This document shows positions 28,768-37,749 of a stretch of 64,000 nt of DNA, piece by piece (position 1 is the stretch's first letter; each line of letters starts with the position of its first letter). A model generated the notes under the pieces. That model ran no database searches. It saw only the letters and a program-made list of their open reading frames with translations, and was not told the DNA's origin. Made by a program: the position numbers and the translations under genes. Origin of the DNA: Vibrio mexicanus (GTDB lineage: Bacteria; Pseudomonadota; Gammaproteobacteria; Enterobacterales; Vibrionaceae). The DNA is taken from the NCBI RefSeq assembly GCF_001012815.1, contig NZ_JYJP01000003.1, forward strand, positions 1-64,000, read 5' to 3'.

Positions 28768-28842
28768 TGATGTTTTAGTGGGGCTCACGTCTTCGGGCCC
28801 CTTACTTAACACCTAACCTTATGTAATTGATGTAGGAATCTC

Positions 28843-29799
28843 ATGACTTTAACTTCACGTTTAAATGTCGCATTCTTTGGCGAGTGTATGGTTGAGATCA
28901 GCGGTTCACCGCTTGAAAAACGCTTTGGTGGCGATACGTTAAACACGGCGCTTTATCTCTCTCGCCTTACACAATCTACGCCGATCAAAGTGTCTTATGC
29001 GACGGGATTGGGTGTCGACAAGCTCTCTGACCAAATGCTCGACCAGTGGACAGAAGAAGGCATTGCGATTGACCATGTTGAGCGTAAGAACAGCAAGTTA
29101 CCTGGGCTATACATGGTTGAAACGGACGCGACAGGCGAGCGCCATTTTATGTACTGGCGCGACAACTCTGCCGCTAAGCATTACTTTTCAAACCTTGAAG
29201 TCACCAAGCTTGAGCAAGCGCTCGAATCAAAAAGCATCGACGTTTTGTATGTCAGCGGCATTAGCTTAGCCATTCTGCCTGATGAAGATAAAGCACGATT
29301 GTTAAGTGCGGTTCGCGGGTTCTCTGAGTGTGGCGGCCATGTCGTTTTTGACAATAACTTCCGCCCGCAATTATGGAGCGCAGAACAAGCAAAACACTGG
29401 TACGAGCAACTGCTTCCTTGGGTGAATATTGCCCTGATTACGGAAGATGACGACCAACTTGTTTGGGGTGTCTCAGAGTCCGTTCAAAGTCGCTGCGCTC
29501 GTTTTGGCGTGAAAGAGGTGGTGATCAAGCGCGGTTGTGAGCCTTGTAAAGTCATCATCAATGCAGACCGCAATGAAGCAAAAGAGGCTCAAGAGTGGCA
29601 TGTCGCAGCCGAACGCGTTGCGAAGGTCGTTGATACTTGCGCTGCAGGTGATTCGTTTGCAGCAGGCTATTTAGCAGCAAGACTAACAGGAAAAAGTGCT
29701 CAAGAATCCGCAACTCTAGGGCATCGCTTAGCGTCCATTGTAATTCAGTTCCCTGGCGCGATTATTCCTATTAATGCAATGCTGCCCTTGTGTGAATAA
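28843..29799 (+). CDS. kdgK: 2-keto-3-deoxygluconate kinase, PfkB family
   Basis: This 318-residue sugar kinase phosphorylates KDG to KDPG with ATP. The PfkB pattern is visible: GGDTLNTALYLSRL near the N-terminus and the anion-hole/catalytic DTCAAGDSFAAGYLAARL near residue 266, with Asp in GDSF as base. The N-terminus (FFGECMVEI) is typical of bacterial KDG kinases. It lies downstream of the symporter and upstream of the aldolase, so the three are probably one operon. ATGTAGGAATCTC precedes the ATG. The substrate assignment depends partly on the following KDPG aldolase gene. Confidence 0.9.
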   Translation: MTLTSRLNVAFFGECMVEISGSPLEKRFGGDTLNTALYLSRLTQSTPIKVSYATGLGVDKLSDQMLDQWTEEGIAIDHVERKNSKLPGLYMVETDATGERHFMYWRDNSAAKHYFSNLEVTKLEQALESKSIDVLYVSGISLAILPDEDKARLLSAVRGFSECGGHVVFDNNFRPQLWSAEQAKHWYEQLLPWVNIALITEDDDQLVWGVSESVQSRCARFGVKEVVIKRGCEPCKVIINADRNEAKEAQEWHVAAERVAKVVDTCAAGDSFAAGYLAARLTGKSAQESATLGHRLASIVIQFPGAIIPINAMLPLCE

Positions 29800-29863
29800 A
29801 AGAGTTTAATGTCTTATTAAGCCGTGTTGAACTACTAGATCTTATCCAATTAGGTATTTGAAA

Positions 29864-30493
29864 ATGTCTCAAGAAATTTTGAACAAACTGAATCAGTACA
29901 AAGTGGTCCCGGTGATTCAAATCAACCGCGTGGAAGATGCGGTACCGCTGGCGAAAGTACTGGTCGAAAATGGCCTGCCTGTTGCAGAAGTGACCTTTAG
30001 AACGGACGCAGCGGTAGGTGCGATTAAAGCCATGCGTGAAGCATACCCAGAGCTTTGTATTGGTGCCGGTACAGTTTTGACGCCAGAGCAAGTAGACCAA
30101 GCGATTGAAGCGGGTTCTGAATTCATTGTTGCGCCTGGCTTAAACCCAAATACGGTTCGTTTGTGCCAAGAGCGCAATGTTCCAATTGTGCCAGGTGTGA
30201 ACAACCCAAGTCAGGTTGAGCAAGCACTAGAGCTAGGCTTAACCTTTCTGAAATTCTTCCCTGCTGAGGCATCTGGCGGCGTTAATATGGTTAAGTCCTT
30301 ATTGGCCCCTTATGTCGACGTATCCTTTATGCCAACAGGTGGTATCGGTAAAGGCAATATCAATGACTACCTAGGGTTAGAACGAATTGTGTGCTGTGGC
30401 GGTACATGGATGGTGTCGCCAAAAATGATCGAAAATCAACAGTGGGATGAAATCGGTCAGTTAGTACGAGAGGCGGTGGAGCTAGTTAACTAG
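29864..30493 (+). CDS. kdgA: KDPG aldolase (2-keto-3-deoxy-6-phosphogluconate aldolase)
   Basis: This 209-residue class I aldolase splits KDPG to pyruvate and glyceraldehyde-3-phosphate. The Schiff-base lysine is in FLKFFPAEASGG (about 131), the catalytic Glu in AEVTFRTDAA, and GAGTV and the phosphate-binding MPTGGIG are present. The ATG at 29864 follows TAGGT at a good distance; an upstream TTG adds two residues only. It closes the kinase-aldolase pair. The island ends in pyruvate and triose phosphate, as in the Entner-Doudoroff pathway. A second copy (eda) probably exists elsewhere in the genome. Confidence 0.94.
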   Translation: MSQEILNKLNQYKVVPVIQINRVEDAVPLAKVLVENGLPVAEVTFRTDAAVGAIKAMREAYPELCIGAGTVLTPEQVDQAIEAGSEFIVAPGLNPNTVRLCQERNVPIVPGVNNPSQVEQALELGLTFLKFFPAEASGGVNMVKSLLAPYVDVSFMPTGGIGKGNINDYLGLERIVCCGGTWMVSPKMIENQQWDEIGQLVREAVELVN

Positions 30494-30595
30494 TTCTTCA
30501 ACTCTTAGGATAATAATAACAACAAAACTCGGTTGTCTATTCACGTGTCCTCCTTCCCCCTTAGCAGCAAAGCGCTGTGCAGAAGAGGAGCGAAG

Positions 30596-30620
30596 CGTCA
30601 CACAGGTGGTCTGTGTGGCG
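30596..30620. repeat. GC-rich hairpin in kdgA-porin gap
   Basis: CGTCACACAG and CTGTGTGGCG form a 10-bp stem (one G-U) with a 5-base loop inside a GC-rich block of about 100 bases unlike the AT-rich flanks. It may reduce read-through into the porin gene or be a scattered intergenic repeat. Confidence 0.45.
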
Positions 30621-30638
30621 TTCCATCCAACGTAGAAA

Positions 30639-31346
30639 ATGACAATAACAATGAAAAAAATAATTCCAACCGCAGTACTTGTTTTATTACCGATGACTTC
30701 AATTGCAGGAGGATACGTCGATTTAAGAGCGGAATATCGTGATACCACTGACCAGTATCGAAGCCGATTTATTGTGGGCAATCACTTCGATAATGGCTAT
30801 GGCTTAGAGACGTTAACCAACGTTCGACATGCTATGGGGGCTTACGATGAAACCCGAGTGATTAATACCGAGTTTACTCACTATTACACTCACGCGATTA
30901 ACGACAACCTAATGCTAAACCCAGGTGTGGTACTCAACTTTCAAAGTTCGAATACCTTTGTTATGCCATACCTGAAAGTGAATTATAACTTCGACAGTGG
31001 ATGGTTTGTTCATGGCCGTTACCGTTACGACTTTTCAACTGAAAAGCTGATTAACGATTACGGTGATGAAGAGACAGCCAAGCGACACCGTTATGACATT
31101 TGGACTGGTTACAACACAGATAAATACATGATCTCTTATGCATTTACTTATTTTGACCAGATTACTCATCATACAAACGAGCTAGCGACAGGAGATTTGA
31201 ATGCACGCGAACACACGGTGAAGGCCGTATATAAATGGAAATCAAATGTTCGCCCGTACATGGAAGTTGTGGATGCAGACACCATTCAATCGCACGATGA
31301 CAAAACAGATTGGCGCTATCGAATTGGTGTGAATTTTTCCTTCTAA
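30639..31346 (+). CDS. Oligogalacturonate-porin (KdgM/NanC) family outer-membrane channel
   Basis: This 235-residue protein has a signal peptide (MKKIIPTAVLVLLPMTSIAGG) and a short all-beta barrel of about 12 strands ending in the outer-membrane motif with C-terminal Phe (GVNFSF). KdgM and NanC are narrow porins lined with arginines for acidic sugars such as oligogalacturonates and sialic acid. The protein is rich in Arg/Tyr on alternating strands (YRSRF, HGRYRYDF). In this setting the cargo would be aldonic-acid-tipped chitin oligosaccharides. The ATG four codons later (30651) is equally plausible. It precedes the GH20 gene with a hairpin between. Confidence 0.85.
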   Translation: MTITMKKIIPTAVLVLLPMTSIAGGYVDLRAEYRDTTDQYRSRFIVGNHFDNGYGLETLTNVRHAMGAYDETRVINTEFTHYYTHAINDNLMLNPGVVLNFQSSNTFVMPYLKVNYNFDSGWFVHGRYRYDFSTEKLINDYGDEETAKRHRYDIWTGYNTDKYMISYAFTYFDQITHHTNELATGDLNAREHTVKAVYKWKSNVRPYMEVVDADTIQSHDDKTDWRYRIGVNFSF

Positions 31347-31369
31347 CTTTTCATCACTTATAAACAGAA

Positions 31370-31385
31370 CCAATTCGTGAATTGG
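31370..31385 (+). other. Short hairpin between porin and GH20 genes
   Basis: CCAATTC and GAATTGG form a perfect 7-bp stem with a 2-base loop, with AAAA later but no T run. It may adjust the relative expression of the two genes. Confidence 0.35.
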
Positions 31386-31431
31386 CTCCAAGAAAACTAT
31401 CAATATTTGAAGTGTATACGGACGAATAACA

Positions 31432-33882
31432 ATGAAAAAAACGCTACTATCCCTACTCATCTCTAGCTCGGTACTTGCTCCTATGGCACATGCAATGGCT
31501 CCAAATACAGATCTAAATTTAATGCCTTACCCACAGTCGGTTGAACTGGCAACGGGTCAGGTGAACATCGATGGCAACTTTAAGGTTTACATCAAAGGCT
31601 TTACTTCTGATCGCGTTGAATACACAGCAAAACGCTTCATTGATCGCTTAGAGCGACAGACGGGTGTTCCAATGCTGAATTGGCAGGTGGACAACGCCAG
31701 AGACGCGAATCTGATTATTGATATCTCCCGCGCGCCTAAATCTGAAATTCAAAACATTGATTCAGACGAAACTTACAAGATCCTAACTCAAGGTCAGCAG
31801 ATCACCTTAAGTTCAGAAAGCCCATACGGTGCGATTCGTGGTATTGAAACGCTGCTTCAGCTAGTGGATACCACGGCAGAAGGTTACTCGATTCCTGCAG
31901 TGACGATTGTTGATGAGCCACGCTTTCGTTGGCGTGGAGTGTCTTACGACACGTCTCGTCACTTCATCGAATTTGACGTTCTAATCCGTCAGCTAGATGC
32001 AATGGCATCGGCGAAAATGAACGTGTTCCACTGGCACTTCTGGGATGATCAAGGGATTCGTATTCAGACAGATAGCTGGACTCGCCTATGGTCTGAAACG
32101 TCAGATGGTAACTACTACACCAAAGATCAAGTTCGCTACTTGGTGGAATACGCACGTAACCTCGGTATTCGTGTGATTCCTGAGGTTTCCCTACCGGGTC
32201 ACTCTTCTGCCGTGGCGTATGCTTATCCTCACCTGATGTCGGGTGGCGAAGGTCAAACTTACGAACAAGAGCGTAGTTGGGGCGTGTTTGAGCCTCTGAT
32301 GGATCCCCTAAACCCAGAATTGTATGAAATGCTTGGCGATGTGTTTGATGAAGTCGTTGAGCTATTCCCAGACGAGTACTTCCACATCGGTGGTGATGAG
32401 CCAAACTACTCTCAGTGGATCAATAGCGAAAGACACCAGAAGTTCATTGAAGAGAACAACATCGATGGCGAACGTGGCTTGCAATCTTACCTCAACATTA
32501 AAGTTGAGCAGATGCTGGAAGCACGCGGCAAGAAGATGACCGGTTGGGATGAGATCTGGCATAAAGATCTGCCAACATCGATCGTGATTCAAAGCTGGCA
32601 AGGTCACGACAGTATTGGCCGCGCAGCACAAGAAGGTTACCAAGGTATTTTGTCTACCGGTTACTACTTGGATCAGCCTCAACCAACCAGCTACCACTAC
32701 CGTAACGATCCAATTCCAAAAGGCTTAACGGTGGATGACCAACTCCATGAGGGTGAGAAGTTTGTGACTTACCAGTGGGTTAAACCGCGCACCAAGGGTG
32801 GCCCTCGTAACGGCATGCTGACCATTATTGAAGGGACGGATGGTGAATTCCGAGCATTTGTCGATTACAACGGTAAGTCGCGCGAAGAGATCTTCATTAA
32901 AGATTACCAGCCGGGTAAGAAGTTTGTTGGTCATTTCGATAACTTCATGTCGTACACTGAGTTTAACCTAGAGCTAAATCAAAACGGTTTCACGGGCAAC
33001 AGTTACCAGCTGATTGGTAACGTGCGTTGGCCAACTACTGGTGACGTCATTGCCAGCAGCAATATTGAAGGTAGCAAGATCCCAGCGCCGGATGGTGGCT
33101 ACCCTGCAGAGTTAACGGAAAAAGAGAAAGAGCTGATCTTGGGTGGTGAAATTACCATGTGGCTTGAGATGAAAGACAGCCACACGGTGGAGCAGTATTT
33201 GTGGCCGCGAAGCTACGCGATTGCAGAGCGTTTGTGGTCGGACGCTGAGCTTACCGATGAGCGCAGCATGTACAAGCGTATGAGTGTGATGGATACATGG
33301 TCTGAGGTTTCTGTTGGTCTGCGCCACCATGCAAATGCTGACATGCTGCTTAAGCGCCTAGCGAAAGGTCAAGATATTCGTGACCTGCAAGATTTAGCGA
33401 AGTACACAGAGCCTGCTCAGTACTATGCACGTAACTGGGAGAAGTGGATTGCAACAGATCCAGAAGGCATTCTCTACAGCCAATATGAGCGTCTAAACCG
33501 TTTTGTGGATGCGTTAGTGGTTGAGAGCTACGCCGTTTATGAAATGGAAGATCTTGTGGCGCAATACACAATAGGTAATGCAGAATCTTTAGAAGCATTA
33601 ATAGTGCATTTCGAGAAAGCGAAGTCGGCTGCGATTGCCTCAAAACCACTCTTTGCTGATCACGTTGCTTCAGTTGAAACTGTGATTGTCGCCGATAAAA
33701 CGGTGGAAGTGGCGGATTTAGCGCTGACATTGATTGCAAAAGCGCAAGCTGGCGATACTATTCGTAAAGCAGATGCTCAAGCTTACCAAGCGATCATTAA
33801 CGACGCCGCGAAGATTTACGATGAAGCGATAATTGCGATTACGCGCCCAGCAGAGCAGTTGTTGCACTATCTAGTTAAATAA
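31432..33882 (+). CDS. Beta-N-acetylhexosaminidase, GH20
   Basis: This 816-residue exported enzyme has a signal peptide ending AHA and cleaves terminal GlcNAc from chitin oligosaccharides. An N-terminal GH20b domain (about 30-165) precedes the TIM barrel, whose catalytic pair Asp322-Glu323 lies in YFHIGGDEPN. HWHFWDDQGIRIQ and RVIPEVSLPGHS are barrel landmarks. A Lys/Glu-rich C-terminal helical region (about 640-816) follows. It should act in the periplasm after entry of oligomers through the KdgM-type porin, releasing GlcNAc and the oxidised end residue. It closes the island, with a strong terminator after it. Confidence 0.93.
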   Translation: MKKTLLSLLISSSVLAPMAHAMAPNTDLNLMPYPQSVELATGQVNIDGNFKVYIKGFTSDRVEYTAKRFIDRLERQTGVPMLNWQVDNARDANLIIDISRAPKSEIQNIDSDETYKILTQGQQITLSSESPYGAIRGIETLLQLVDTTAEGYSIPAVTIVDEPRFRWRGVSYDTSRHFIEFDVLIRQLDAMASAKMNVFHWHFWDDQGIRIQTDSWTRLWSETSDGNYYTKDQVRYLVEYARNLGIRVIPEVSLPGHSSAVAYAYPHLMSGGEGQTYEQERSWGVFEPLMDPLNPELYEMLGDVFDEVVELFPDEYFHIGGDEPNYSQWINSERHQKFIEENNIDGERGLQSYLNIKVEQMLEARGKKMTGWDEIWHKDLPTSIVIQSWQGHDSIGRAAQEGYQGILSTGYYLDQPQPTSYHYRNDPIPKGLTVDDQLHEGEKFVTYQWVKPRTKGGPRNGMLTIIEGTDGEFRAFVDYNGKSREEIFIKDYQPGKKFVGHFDNFMSYTEFNLELNQNGFTGNSYQLIGNVRWPTTGDVIASSNIEGSKIPAPDGGYPAELTEKEKELILGGEITMWLEMKDSHTVEQYLWPRSYAIAERLWSDAELTDERSMYKRMSVMDTWSEVSVGLRHHANADMLLKRLAKGQDIRDLQDLAKYTEPAQYYARNWEKWIATDPEGILYSQYERLNRFVDALVVESYAVYEMEDLVAQYTIGNAESLEALIVHFEKAKSAAIASKPLFADHVASVETVIVADKTVEVADLALTLIAKAQAGDTIRKADAQAYQAIINDAAKIYDEAIIAITRPAEQLLHYLVK

Positions 33883-33945
33883 GGCTAGCTAAATAGAGTT
33901 AGTCATAAAAGCTGACAAAAAAGAGATAACGATTCTCACACGATT

Positions 33946-33970
33946 GCCGCCCGTAAGGGCGGCTTTTTTT
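33946..33970 (+). terminator. Rho-independent terminator after GH20 gene
   Basis: GCCGCCC and GGGCGGC form a 7-bp stem with loop GTAA and seven T. Confidence 0.93.
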
Positions 33971-34010
33971 GGTTTGAATTCATTGAGCGATGTAACGAGA
34001 ACCCTGTAGT

Positions 34011-34910
34011 TTAATAAACACCACATGGGTGCTCGCGCTGAGGTAAAAAGCGAGTTTCTTTGAGCACAGATTGGGTGACTTCAGCCAGAATTCCTTGTTC
34101 TAGCGCCCAGCGATGCCAATAAAGATCGCGAGCAAACCCATGTTCAGGCAAAAGATCCACTAACTCACCAGTTTCCAATTTATCTCCAAGCATTAAATCG
34201 GGCACCATGCCATACCCGATATCCAACTCTGCCATCTTCACGAATGCTTCTGGCGAGCGCAGAGTATGGAAGCGCCACTCTCCTTCATTTAAGTCAAAAT
34301 GGTGCTCGAGAAAGACATGATGCATTTCATCATATTGGTCAAAGATCACCGCAGGGGCGGACATAAGTGCTTCACGAGTCACCCCATTGGGGAAGTATCG
34401 TTTGACGAAATTGGGGCTCGCAATACAACGGTAGTTGAGCTGGCCTAAGTAATCGCTACTGCACCCCGTTAACGGTTTTTCATTGGCACTGATTGCGCCA
34501 AGTACTTCACCACTGCGCAGTTTATCAATCGTGTTCTTCTCGTCGCTTAGTACAATGTTCAGTGACACTTCATGCTCGCTTAACACTGCTTTAAGCGCTG
34601 GAAGTAGCCACAGAGCTAAGCTGTCGTGGTTAGTCGCTAAGGCTAGCTCAGTGACCTGTTGTTGCTCATTTGGAAGCCACTCTTGTTCAAGTAATTTAAC
34701 TTGTTGATAGAGCCCTAATAAGCGTTGCCCTGCAGGCGTTGGGGCAGGCGGATTAGAACGAACAAGAAGGGGCTGAGCCATATTTTGCTCTAGCTGTTTG
34801 ATACGTTGTGAAATGGCCGATTGAGTAATAAACAGCTTCTGGGCCGCAAGTTCAAAGCTACCCGAAGCAATAACAGCATCCAAAGCTGCCACAGCTTTAT
34901 AATCAACCAT
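34011..34910 (-). CDS. argP: LysR family regulator ArgP (IciA)
   Basis: This 299-residue LysR protein has the ArgP N-terminus (DYKAVAALDAVIASGSFELAA) and helix-turn-helix ITQSAISQRIKQLE. ArgP senses arginine or lysine and activates argO. The divergent neighbour at 35020 is an ArgO-type exporter, which supports the call. AAGGATTACTAATT precedes the ATG. Length and domain order are normal. Confidence 0.93.
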   Translation of the reverse strand: MVDYKAVAALDAVIASGSFELAAQKLFITQSAISQRIKQLEQNMAQPLLVRSNPPAPTPAGQRLLGLYQQVKLLEQEWLPNEQQQVTELALATNHDSLALWLLPALKAVLSEHEVSLNIVLSDEKNTIDKLRSGEVLGAISANEKPLTGCSSDYLGQLNYRCIASPNFVKRYFPNGVTREALMSAPAVIFDQYDEMHHVFLEHHFDLNEGEWRFHTLRSPEAFVKMAELDIGYGMVPDLMLGDKLETGELVDLLPEHGFARDLYWHRWALEQGILAEVTQSVLKETRFLPQREHPCGVY

Positions 34911-35019
34911 AATTAGTAATCCTTATGAATCATTAAATTAATTAGCGTTACTTATTTTAGGTTAACTCATACTCTGTAGAAAATGAAGAGTCAGGCTCAG
35001 CAGGATGGAGGAGAAAACG

Positions 35020-35634
35020 ATGAGCGCATGGATATGGCTACAAGGTTTTGGAATGGGTGCTGCGATGATCATTCCCATCGGCGCGCAAAATGCTTTCGTG
35101 CTCAATCAAGGGATTAAGAAACAACATCATCTGACGGTAGCGATGATTTGCGCGTTGTGCGATACCATTTTAGTGTTTGGTGGTATTTTTGGCGGCAGTA
35201 AGTTGCTCAGTGCCTCACCAATGGCACTAAGTGTTATCACATACTCCGGCGTTGCCTTTTTAAGTTTCTATGGCTTGAGTTCGCTGCATCGTGCATGGCG
35301 AGCACAGAGTGAATCGATTGAAGTCAATCACAAGAGTATGTCTCGCAAGGTAGTGATTGGCGCTACTTTGGCGGTTACTTTACTTAATCCACATGTGTAT
35401 TTAGACACCTTTGTGGTGCTTGGCTCTATTGGCGCGAGCTACGCGGAACCTGATCGACTGCCATTTGCACTCGGTATCGTGGCGGCTTCGTTCTTTTGGT
35501 TCTTTAGCCTTTCCACCGTGGCAGCCAAAATGGCACCAGTTCTTCAAAAGCCAAAGGTTCAGCAGGCAATTGATATCATCATTGGTATGATCATGTTGTT
35601 TATCGCATGGAAGCTGTTTTGGTCTATGAACTAG
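35020..35634 (+). CDS. argO: Arginine exporter ArgO (LysE superfamily)
   Basis: An inner-membrane exporter of 204 residues with about six helices and the family start GFGMGAAMIIPIGAQNAFVLNQG. It expels excess basic amino acids such as arginine. The ATG at 35020 follows GGAGGAGAAAACG; the ATG at 35005 lies inside that ribosome site and is rejected. Divergent argP should control it through the 109-base gap. Confidence 0.92.
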   Translation: MSAWIWLQGFGMGAAMIIPIGAQNAFVLNQGIKKQHHLTVAMICALCDTILVFGGIFGGSKLLSASPMALSVITYSGVAFLSFYGLSSLHRAWRAQSESIEVNHKSMSRKVVIGATLAVTLLNPHVYLDTFVVLGSIGASYAEPDRLPFALGIVAASFFWFFSLSTVAAKMAPVLQKPKVQQAIDIIIGMIMLFIAWKLFWSMN

Positions 35635-35774
35635 TGCAAATGACGATCTTTAAACAGCCTCAAATAGATCTTCCTAATTGCTGTTGTATTCATTATTGTT
35701 ATTAATCAAATAGCTAACGTTTTACGCGAATTAAGTTAGCTGGACTGCTCTGGTAAATGGTACGAGGATGTAAA

Positions 35775-37538
35775 ATGGCTCGAGGAATTTTGAGCACACT
35801 AATGCTAGTGACGACAATGTTGGTAGGCTGTACGTCTACGCCAACAACTTCGATAGACCCAAATGATGAAACCGCTGTGCTGCTTGATGAAAGGCGTTGG
35901 CGAGAGCCTGATGACTTGACGCAAGATTACATCAAGTTGGCTTCTGAATCTCTGCTCCCTGTTCAGCCGGCTGAAGTGAAGGTTATTGGTACCAGTACAG
36001 AAAATGCAGTACAAAGTCTGGCGACCAAAATCTATTTGATCGAGAATGCTAAACACACCATTGATCTTACCTATTACATTTTTGCTGATGATCTTGCTGG
36101 AAACGCCATTCTTGGAGCACTTTGCGGCGCAGTAAAGCGCGGCGTTGATGTTCGTATGATGGTCGATAGTTTGGGTTCGTACAGCCTAAATAAAACCAAC
36201 CTAAAAGGGTTAATGCAATGTGAATCTGAAGCGGGTTACGTGATTGATGAACAGGGCAATCAAACAGCGCATAAAGCACGTGTTCAAGCCGTTGTGTTCA
36301 ATGCACTGACCGACTCTGATTCCCGCGTTAATAATCGCTCACACGACAAACTGTTGATTGTTGATGGCGCTTTCGCTGACTCTGCCTACGTGGTGACTGG
36401 CGGGCGGAATGTTTCATTGAGTTATTATGGTTTGCAAGACGATGGCGAGCTTAATCGCAGCGCATTCAAGGATATTGAAATAGTCGTGAAGCCGTTGGCA
36501 AGCGCGACCAAAGAAACGTCGCCAAGCCAGCTTTCGGAATACTACTTCTCGGTATTGTTTACCAAGCCGGGCAACAAGAAACTCTCGACGTGGTTTGCTT
36601 ACAGTCGCACAGAAAATTTCATTGAGTCTCAACTTGAAGCACTTAAAGCGAATCCTATTTTCGCCCAGTCTTATGCAGACATGCCAACTTACCTTGAGCA
36701 AGATTTCTACTTAACCGATACCAAACTGGCTCATGAGCTCGATAATCTTAATGCGACAGATGTCGTTGAGCGCTATAGCTCAAACAAGAAACAAAATGCC
36801 AACTCTATTAGTGCCATCTTAGCCAAAGGCGCGATTGTGAGTGAAGACCTCATGGTGATGAAAGTCGTGTCGCCTTATCTTTTCCTGCAGTCGGAGCTAC
36901 TAAAAGATGAAGGGTTAATCGAGCGAGATCTGAATGTCGCAAAGGCTTGGCTAGATAAACACCCAGATCGAAGAATTGAAGTTATCACCAACTCGGTGCT
37001 GACGAGTGATAACTTCTTCACGCAAGCGGTTATCGATATGCACACTGTACCGACCATGCTCATGGATAAAGAAATGCGCGAGGTTTGGTTAGACAGCGAT
37101 TTAGACTTGAACGAAAACAATCCGGATTTTATTAACTCGGAAGCTTGGCAAAATCTTGTGGATCATCCGAGAGTGCATTTCTATCAGCTAGGTAAAGTTG
37201 ATTCTGTATTGCTAGGTGGTAACAAGCACTACGGCAAGTTGCATGCTAAGTTTCTTATCTTTGATCAATCGGCGTTTGTAGGAACCACGAATTTAGATTT
37301 CCGCTCGCTGCTGTACAACAACGAGGTCGGTTTCTTCTTAAAAGGTGAGGAACTAGTAGCAGATTTGAACGAGGAATTTGAGCTTCTTAAGTCTTACTCA
37401 ACGCGTTGGGGGTCAGAAGATTGGCTACGAATGCGTGCAGAGCTACGAGAAGTTGGTGGCACCAAAGGTACCACTACAGATAACCAGCGAATTATCTATA
37501 GTTTGCTTGAGTCCACAGGACTTAAATACCAGTTCTAA
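35775..37538 (+). CDS. Phospholipase D-family lipoprotein with two HKD motifs
   Basis: This protein of 587 residues begins with a lipoprotein signal ending at lipobox LVGC. Two HKD motifs are present: SHDKLLIVDGAF followed by TGGRN (about 195), and LHAKFLIFDQSA followed by GTTNLD (about 495). Two motifs form the active site of cardiolipin-synthase or PLD-like phosphodiesterases. Family members act on phospholipids at the periplasmic face; the exact substrate is unclear. The ATG at 35775 follows GAGGATG; 35757 has none. It stands alone between argO and the converging GAPDH gene. Confidence 0.85.
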   Translation: MARGILSTLMLVTTMLVGCTSTPTTSIDPNDETAVLLDERRWREPDDLTQDYIKLASESLLPVQPAEVKVIGTSTENAVQSLATKIYLIENAKHTIDLTYYIFADDLAGNAILGALCGAVKRGVDVRMMVDSLGSYSLNKTNLKGLMQCESEAGYVIDEQGNQTAHKARVQAVVFNALTDSDSRVNNRSHDKLLIVDGAFADSAYVVTGGRNVSLSYYGLQDDGELNRSAFKDIEIVVKPLASATKETSPSQLSEYYFSVLFTKPGNKKLSTWFAYSRTENFIESQLEALKANPIFAQSYADMPTYLEQDFYLTDTKLAHELDNLNATDVVERYSSNKKQNANSISAILAKGAIVSEDLMVMKVVSPYLFLQSELLKDEGLIERDLNVAKAWLDKHPDRRIEVITNSVLTSDNFFTQAVIDMHTVPTMLMDKEMREVWLDSDLDLNENNPDFINSEAWQNLVDHPRVHFYQLGKVDSVLLGGNKHYGKLHAKFLIFDQSAFVGTTNLDFRSLLYNNEVGFFLKGEELVADLNEEFELLKSYSTRWGSEDWLRMRAELREVGGTKGTTTDNQRIIYSLLESTGLKYQF

Positions 37539-37564
37539 CGGATGTACACACTCTCTCTAGTCGC

Positions 37565-37593
37565 AGGCCAAGCATCATGAGCTTGGCCTTTTT
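37565..37593 (+). terminator. Rho-independent terminator
   Basis: AGGCCAAGC and GCTTGGCCT form a 9-bp stem with a 7-base loop and a T run. It ends the phospholipase D gene. Confidence 0.9.
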
Positions 37594-37671
37594 CTGTTTT
37601 GAGGCGTCGATTTACATAAATGACTTATCTTTGCGGCGGCACCAACTCATAAGCGAACTGAATTGAAGCCA

Positions 37672-37699
37672 TAAAAAAGCCGCCTATCAGTTAGGCGGC
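37672..37699 (-). terminator. Rho-independent terminator of the GAPDH gene
   Basis: On the minus strand GCCGCCTA and TAGGCGGC form an 8-bp stem with a 5-base loop, followed by a run of six to seven T. It lies about 50 bases past the stop codon. Confidence 0.9.
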
Positions 37700-37749
37700 A
37701 AATACGGGGGATATATCATTATTTTTATGTTGTGGAGAGTAAGTCGGCG

